Source: Embiotoca jacksoni
Lineage: Eukaryota > Chordata > Actinopteri > Embiotocidae
DNA: 64,000 bases
Reading direction: 5' to 3'
NCBI GenBank assembly: GCA_022577435.1
Contig: JAKOON010000067.1
Location: 429,652-493,651 of the forward strand
Within the stretch, counting starts at the first letter, position 1; each line of letters starts with the position of its first letter. Shown here in pieces: positions 58,618-64,000 of the stretch. The position numbers and the translations under genes are program-made. The notes under the pieces were generated by a model, which was not told where the DNA came from, made no database searches, and was given only the letters and a program-made list of their open reading frames with translations.

Positions 58618-59777
58618 GTTGGTTTTATTCTGGTAATTGATAGCCACACGAAACTAATTCGATTCGGGAGGACGTCGTCTTTATCGCGGGGAATATTTGG
58701 TTTATCCGAGCCGCACCTCAAGTAACAAGCGATGAGGCGATTTCTTTCGCGTCTCGGTGCGCGGAGGTGGAAAAAAAAAAAAGGGTTAGAAACCAAAAGA
58801 TGGACGCGTGGTGTGTTTGTTGTAGTGAACTCTCATTTCTAGAAAAATGTAGGTTTTTGTAAACGTCCCGCTTCGTAGTTCACGTAGTATTTCCAATGTT
58901 TGAAATTCGACACATGATGTCATATCATGACAAAAAAAAAAAAAAAAAAAAAAAAAAAGTTCCAAACGCCTCCTCCTCCTTTATCATGAAAAAAAAAAAA
59001 ACAACTGTCATTCTTGCATCAAATCGACGCGTTTATTCTGATTCTTATTGTCACTTTTACGACTCATTTAACCGCCTTGTTGCTTTTTTGCACGGCGTCT
59101 CCTCGTGTTCTCATCTTTTCTTTTTTTCCTCTCTTTCTCCACAACATGACATCTTCTGTCTCGCTGAGGGTTCGTCTGTGCACCCACACCGACGCGGGCG
59201 TGTTTTGACACGTTCCTCGACAGATTATTAAATCCTCCGCAAGCCTCTAATAATACTATTATGTTTATGTGCGCGTGTGTGTTCTTCTTCTTCTTCTTCT
59301 TCTTCTTCTTGTTGTTGTTGTTGTGGGAGACGCTCGCAGAAAGGCGCTCAAAGTCGGGCGAGCTTTTCACCCTTTTCTCCGTTTGTTTTTGCGTCAGACT
59401 CGGATGCGCAGACTAATTTGTATTAGGGGAAAGCAAATAATCGCATTAATGCCCATTAGAAAAGGCTTCAGGAGTGGCGAGCATGAAGACATCACAACAC
59501 CTACGTACGCTCGGGAGCGATGGCGCCGCTTTCTTTCGCCTGACACGCTAAATAAAGACGCTTTCCCCGACGCCGAGCCAACACCGATACGTCTCCCGTC
59601 TGCCCCCCCCCCCACTCCCACTCCCCCCCCTTTTTTTTTTTTTCCCTTTTGTGTGCCGATTATTAGTGAAGAAATACACACAATACTTTCGCTCCTGCTG
59701 TGACGTGAACGTGGAGGTTTTAAAAAAGAAAAAGAAAAGAAAAAGGCAAGCCGAGGCCAGATGTGACTCCTGATGTG

Positions 59778-59817
<40 letters not shown>

Positions 59818-60190
59818 AAGGTGAAATGTGTTTTCAATCTGATTTTAAATACGAGCATCCAGCCTGTCGTGGCATTTTTTTGTTGTTGTTGTTGTTTTTT
59901 TGTTGTTTTTTTATAGGATTTCTATGCAAACGTAGCCATCGGGATACAAAAATCCTGCCCGGAAACAATTCCCGCTCGCCGCTCGCCACGTCGTGAATCT
60001 TCCCCCTCGACACACAAAAAGCCACGCGGGCTTGTAAAAACCCACCTTGAACAGAAGCTAAATCTGCATTCAGCGCGTGATTAGACCAGCACACAGCTAG
60101 TATCTTTAAACAGGCTTTCTGTGTTTCCCCCCCCCACCTCCTCCACCCCCCCACCCCCCCAAAAAAAAGCCCATTTTTTCCCTCTTCTTT
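57600..60190. other. Repeat-rich interval with short unique islands
   Basis: G-run of 31 nt (58586-58616), A-run (58932-58958), CTT run (59283-59310) and (CA)n at 59781-59814. Short unique islands lie at 57870-57935 ('gttcggtgactaattggttt') and 59395-59485 ('caaataatcgcattaatgcc'). No gene. Confidence 0.5.
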
Positions 60191-60194
60191 TCTG

Positions 60195-60440
60195 TGCGAT
60201 ACAAAACGGTATATGTTAATTGATAATCAGCAGTGTTGATTCAGTGGTGCATTCAGTGCAAATCTGTGCCCTTCTGGATGTCAGAGGGTTTTCACAGCCG
60301 CCTCGGTGCCAACTTCGGAGCTGGCAGTAACCGGCACCTGTTGGCGGTGCCAAGGCCTGGCAGGGGTTATCGATGCTCTCTGATGGTGCCCGACAATCAC
60401 AGTGGAAATGACTGCGGCTTTGCTTGCGTCATGCCAGATA
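60195..60440. promoter_or_regulatory. Putative conserved noncoding element with NFI-like half sites
   Basis: Unique block from 'tatgttaattgataatcagc' to 'gcttgcgtcatgccagatag'. It contains GTGCCAAC, CTGGCAG, TTGGCGGTGCCAA and CCTGGCAG, a dense set of NFI-type TTGGC/GCCAA half sites over about 75 bp. Confidence 0.47.
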
Positions 60441-60731
60441 GAAATTTTTTTTTTTTTTTTGCCGACAATGCTCGCTTTCACCGGCGCTCCTGTTTTTTTT
60501 TTTTTTTGTGTGTGGTTTTTTTTTTTCCAATGCTTGCTAACCGCGGCCAAGGCAAAAAAAAAAACAACAAAAAAAAAACAACAACAAAAACGAGAGAAAA
60601 GGGAAACGGGGAGCCGCGGTGAACATCGTGTAAAACATGCGAAACGTGGAAAACATGTCAACGTGCGCGGAGCGAGGTGGTGCAGAGCAGCCTGCTGTTG
60701 GAGCAGGTTTTTGGGTGGTGGTGGTGATGAT

Positions 60732-60764
<33 letters not shown>
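60732..60764 (+). repeat. Poly(G) run of 33 nt
   Basis: A homopolymer preceded by GGT/GAT repeats. Another G-run (13 nt) lies at 60918-60930. Confidence 0.85.
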
Positions 60765-60771
<7 letters not shown>

Positions 60772-61059
60772 TTACTACGTATCATGATTTTGAGGCTCCA
60801 CAAACACAAAACATCAATTCATTATTCTTCAAAAAGACATATTTTACAGGACAATTAAAGAAAGAAAAAGGGCTCGCGTGGATTCTTTTGTTTTTTTTTC
60901 CGGAGGGTTGTGGAGTGGGGGGGGGGGGGGGTTACTTCCATGTTTTCTTGGTGGAAATCTTTGGCACGTCTTTCAGGAGCTGAATAATAATATCAAACGT
61001 TTTGGGGAGTGAGTCTCTGAAAATGCAGCAATTACTCTGCAGTTTGGGGTCCTTTTATT

Positions 61060-61072
61060 CACACACACCACA

Positions 61073-61145
<73 letters not shown>
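61060..61145. repeat. (CA)n microsatellite of about 40 units
   Basis: Longest CA array of the window, with CCA interruptions at its left end. Confidence 0.95.
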
Positions 61146-61148
<3 letters not shown>

Positions 61149-61723
61149 CCATTTAAACCACATGGCGCACCGCAGCTGTGTTCAGTACACGGTGCAGACG
61201 TGCTCCCTGAAACCCGGAGAACCGATCCCTCCGATTCAAAGACGTCGAGGTCTCGTACGCGAGCGGTTTCAACAACTCCTTCCATTTCCTGTTTAAAAAA
61301 AAACAAACACATCAACACAGCGAGTTGGACCCTTTTAAAAAAAAACACACAAAAAAGAAATAAACGCCCCCTCAAAACTTCCACCTCTGGGTGTCACCGT
61401 TTTCTCCATCTCGGGTCCGAGAGGTGAGTTTTTACCGTTTCACCGTTAAAAGCTTCTCTGCTGACATTCTGCTGCTCGTGAATTCATAATGAGGTCGTTT
61501 TTTGTTTTTTTTTGTATTTTTCAAATGAAGAAACGTTTGACCCCTACGTCGGGTGGGTGGAACATTGAGGGGGGAGGAGGGGTGGGGCGGGTGGGGGGTT
61601 GAATGGAGAGGATGTGAGTATACCGCCTGGTGATACAGCACCAGATCGGTCACTTCGTCTCTTCTTTCTCACGTTGTTGAGGAAACTTCTTGTCTGTTTT
61701 TTTTTTTTTTTTTACGTTCATGT

Positions 61724-62658
61724 GTGTTGGTGAGCGTTCATAGGCGTTGGTGAGCGTTGGTGAACGTTGGAAGGCGTTGGTGAGCGTTCATAGGCGTTGG
61801 TGAGCGTCCGTAGGCGTTGGTGAGCGTTGGTGAGCGTTCGTAGGCGTTGGTGATTGTTGGTGAGCGTTCATAGGCGTTGGTGAGCGTCCGTAGGCGTTGG
61901 TGAGCGTTGGTGAGCGTTCGTAGGCGTTGGTGAGCGTTGGTGAGCGTTGGTGAGTGTTGGTGAGCGTTCGTAGGTGTTGGTGAGTGTTCGTAGGCGTTGG
62001 TGAGCGTTCAGCATTCGTAGGCGTTGGTGAGTGTTCGTAGGCGTTGGTGAGTGTTCGTAGGCATTGGTGAGCGTTCATAGGTGTTGGTGAGTGTTGGTGA
62101 GTGTTGGTGAGTGTTCGTTGGCGTTGGTGAGCGTTCAGCGTTCGTAGGTGTTGGTGAGCGTTCGTAGGCGTTGGTGAGCGTTCAGCGTTCGTAGGCGTTG
62201 GTGAGCGTTCATAGGCGTTGGTGAGTGTTGGTGAGTGTTGGTGAGTGTTCGTTGGCGTTGGTGAGCGTTCAGCGTTCGTAGGCGTTGGTGAGTGTTCGTA
62301 GGTGTTGGTGAGTGTTGGTGAGTGTTGGTGAGTGTTCGTTGGCGTTGGTGAGCGTTCAGCGTTCGTAGGTGTTGGTGAGCTTTCGTAGGCGTTGGTGAGC
62401 GTTCATAGGTGTTGGTGAGTGTTGGTGAGTGTTCGTTGGCGTTGGTGAGCGTTCAGCGTTCGTAGGTGTTGGTGAGCGTTCGTAGGCGTTGGTGAGCGTT
62501 CAGCGTTCGTAGGCGTTGGTGAGCGTTCATAGGCGTTGGTGAGTGTTGGTGAGTGTTGGTGAGTGTTCGTTGGCGTTGGTGAGCGTTCAGCGTCCGTAAT
62601 TGTTGGTGAGTGTTTGTAGGCGTTGGTGAGCGTTCAGCGTTCGTAGGTGTTGGTGAGC
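61724..62658. repeat. Minisatellite of GTTGGTGAGC and GTTCGTAGGC half-units with higher-order structure
   Basis: About 935 bp built from two alternating 10-bp half-units (GTTGGTGAGY and GTTCRTAGGY) with an occasional 'TTCAGC' insertion. From about 62086 a longer block (three GTTGGTGAGT, GTTCGTTGGC, GTTGGTGAGC, GTTCAGC, GTTCGTAGG) recurs four to five times (near 62086, 62219, 62302, 62418, 62535). The open frame on the minus strand (PTPTNAHQ) is a repeat translation. Confidence 0.95.
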
Positions 62659-62659
62659 T

Positions 62660-63390
62660 CTGTGAAGACGTTCTGCATCAGCGAGCATGCAGCCGGTGAT
62701 GTTCAGCGCTTCGCATGACCTCCACGGTTCGGCTCTGACGTCAACCGTAGGTGCGCTCGCTTCCTGTTTTCTGTTGGTTTCCTGTTTTTGTTCTTGTGCA
62801 ACCTGGTCAGAGGCGCTTGGTGACGTTTCTTTTAGCTTTGATGTCGACGCTTCGGCCCGACGACAGAGAGCGACACCTTCCTTTCTGTCTGGAAGAACCT
62901 TTTCAATAAGATGTCACTATATTTACTTATTTATCTATTCAAGATCTCGATTTCCACATTTTGAACTTTGCCTCGAACTACCTTCAACCCTCAACACCAG
63001 CATTACTGTTTATTATCACCTGTCCATCATTAACACGACATCATCATCATCATTAGGCCGCCCTTAAAGGCGACACGCCGACAGTGTCTTATTGACAATA
63101 TCAACAGATTTATCTCGTGAAAATCATTTTCAGGAAAAAAAAAAAACAATTCCGGCCGCTTTGACAGTTTGGACTTTTGTTGACATCGTCAACACGAGAT
63201 TAGCTCGTTTTAATATTTTGGGGATAATCTGCTTTGACAATAACACACGAGGTGAAAGTTTGAAGGTTAAAAGCGGTCGTCATAACAACGCCGGAGAAAC
63301 GTTGAAGAAGGGCGACTTTTTATTTGCCGCTTTCGGCTTTAACTTCCGACTTCGAGTCTTAATTTGTTCGACGCCGTCGTCGATGAGCGG
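62660..63390. other. Unique spacer, no gene called
   Basis: Non-repetitive DNA with two frames of about 110-125 codons on the plus strand, neither with recognisable content nor splice signals. An ATC run sits at 63039-63053. Confidence 0.4.
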
Positions 63391-63394
63391 CGTT

Positions 63395-63580
63395 CAAAAG
63401 ATAATTATCTCGTGACCTTATACTTCCAGAGCGTGAAATAAATATTAGACGGAGGAAAAGAAATCCCCGCGGCTTCACGTTGTACAGTACGACTAATATC
63501 AGCCTCGTCATTAATATTTATCAGCGCAGATTGATAATTAATGCCCTGATGGTGTGAAAGCTGTAAATTAATGGACTTCA
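63395..63580. promoter_or_regulatory. Putative conserved noncoding element
   Basis: AT-rich unique block with clustered homeodomain cores: 'aaaagataattatctcgtga', 'cgtcattaatatttatcagc', 'gcagattgataattaatgcc', 'gctgtaaattaatggacttc'. Non-coding; ends at a T-run. Confidence 0.48.
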
Positions 63581-63876
63581 ATGTATAAATATGTTTTTTT
63601 TTTTTTTTTAAACTATAGTCCAATATAGTTGTAGTTTCTGATTTCACTTCATAGCATGTAAAACAAAACTTCTGGGATTTAAAAGACTAAAAAAAATAGA
63701 CTTATTATTTGATTTCAACTGCAGAAATTCCCTTTTAATCAAACTCATGCAAGTTATATTATTTTTTTGTTGTTGAAAACCTTTACTTTTGTCTTTAGAG
63801 ATTCAACACTGACTAGAGGTCAAATAGTTCCCCTTTACTTTGGTGCTATTTTGGTGTGTTCAATTTAATGTTTGTT

Positions 63877-63911
<35 letters not shown>
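63877..63911. repeat. (TA)n microsatellite
   Basis: About 16 TA units with one TG interruption. Confidence 0.93.
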
Positions 63912-64000
63912 CGATTGATCCATAGATTGATTTTTTCCTTGTTTGACTTAATTAGTTGTTCGGATCAGAAAAATGCTGAGTGTTACCCAAACTGCAAAAT

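Noticed and set aside
61788..62078. Repetitive frame PTPTNAHQ on the minus strand
   Set aside because: Translation of the 10-bp half-unit minisatellite.

Overview
The window is teleost fish nuclear DNA. It has vertebrate genes split by short GT-AG introns, very abundant (CA)n, (CT)n and homopolymer tracts, minisatellites, fish-type retroposon 3' tails and degenerate hAT-like elements. Three protein-coding genes can be read completely. I reconstructed them exon by exon, and every phase joins without a frame break.

Layout. (1) 290-3513, minus strand: rab5a, the early-endosome GTPase, 5 coding exons, 216 aa. Its 5' intron (about 3.6-6.8 kb) carries two minisatellites, and a CpG-rich promoter lies at about 6.6-7.2 kb. 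(2) 8290-13464, plus strand: efhb (CFAP21), 13 coding exons, 567 aa, head-to-head with rab5a, with a palindromic RFX X-box 172 bp before its ATG. (3) 17477-20736, minus strand: maip1 (C2orf47), a mitochondrial matrix protein, 5 exons, 278 aa, with a CpG-rich promoter. (4) From about 21 kb to the end (43 kb) I find no convincing coding gene. This is a gene desert of AT-rich, TAAT/octamer-rich complex blocks that look like conserved noncoding elements, separated by simple repeats. A CpG-rich plus-strand promoter and noncoding-exon candidate sits at about 51.5-52.6 kb. Similar blocks also lie downstream of efhb and inside maip1 intron 4.

Context. In human, RAB5A and EFHB are divergent neighbours at 3p24.3 on the SATB1 side, while MAIP1 lies at 2q33.1 near SATB2. 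Here all three sit together, and every orientation fits both human segments. This suggests a pre-duplication arrangement, and that the desert belongs to the regulatory domain of a plus-strand satb1/satb2 gene whose body lies to the right of the window. That gene assignment is inference; no SATB coding exon is visible. The three genes share no pathway (endosomal traffic, axoneme/Ca2+ sensing, mitochondrial proteostasis). efhb and maip1 may be bystanders of the regulatory block.

Limits: conserved-element calls rest on sequence texture only, without alignment. Transcript ends, retroelement family names and the rab5a paralogue (aa or ab) are not certain.
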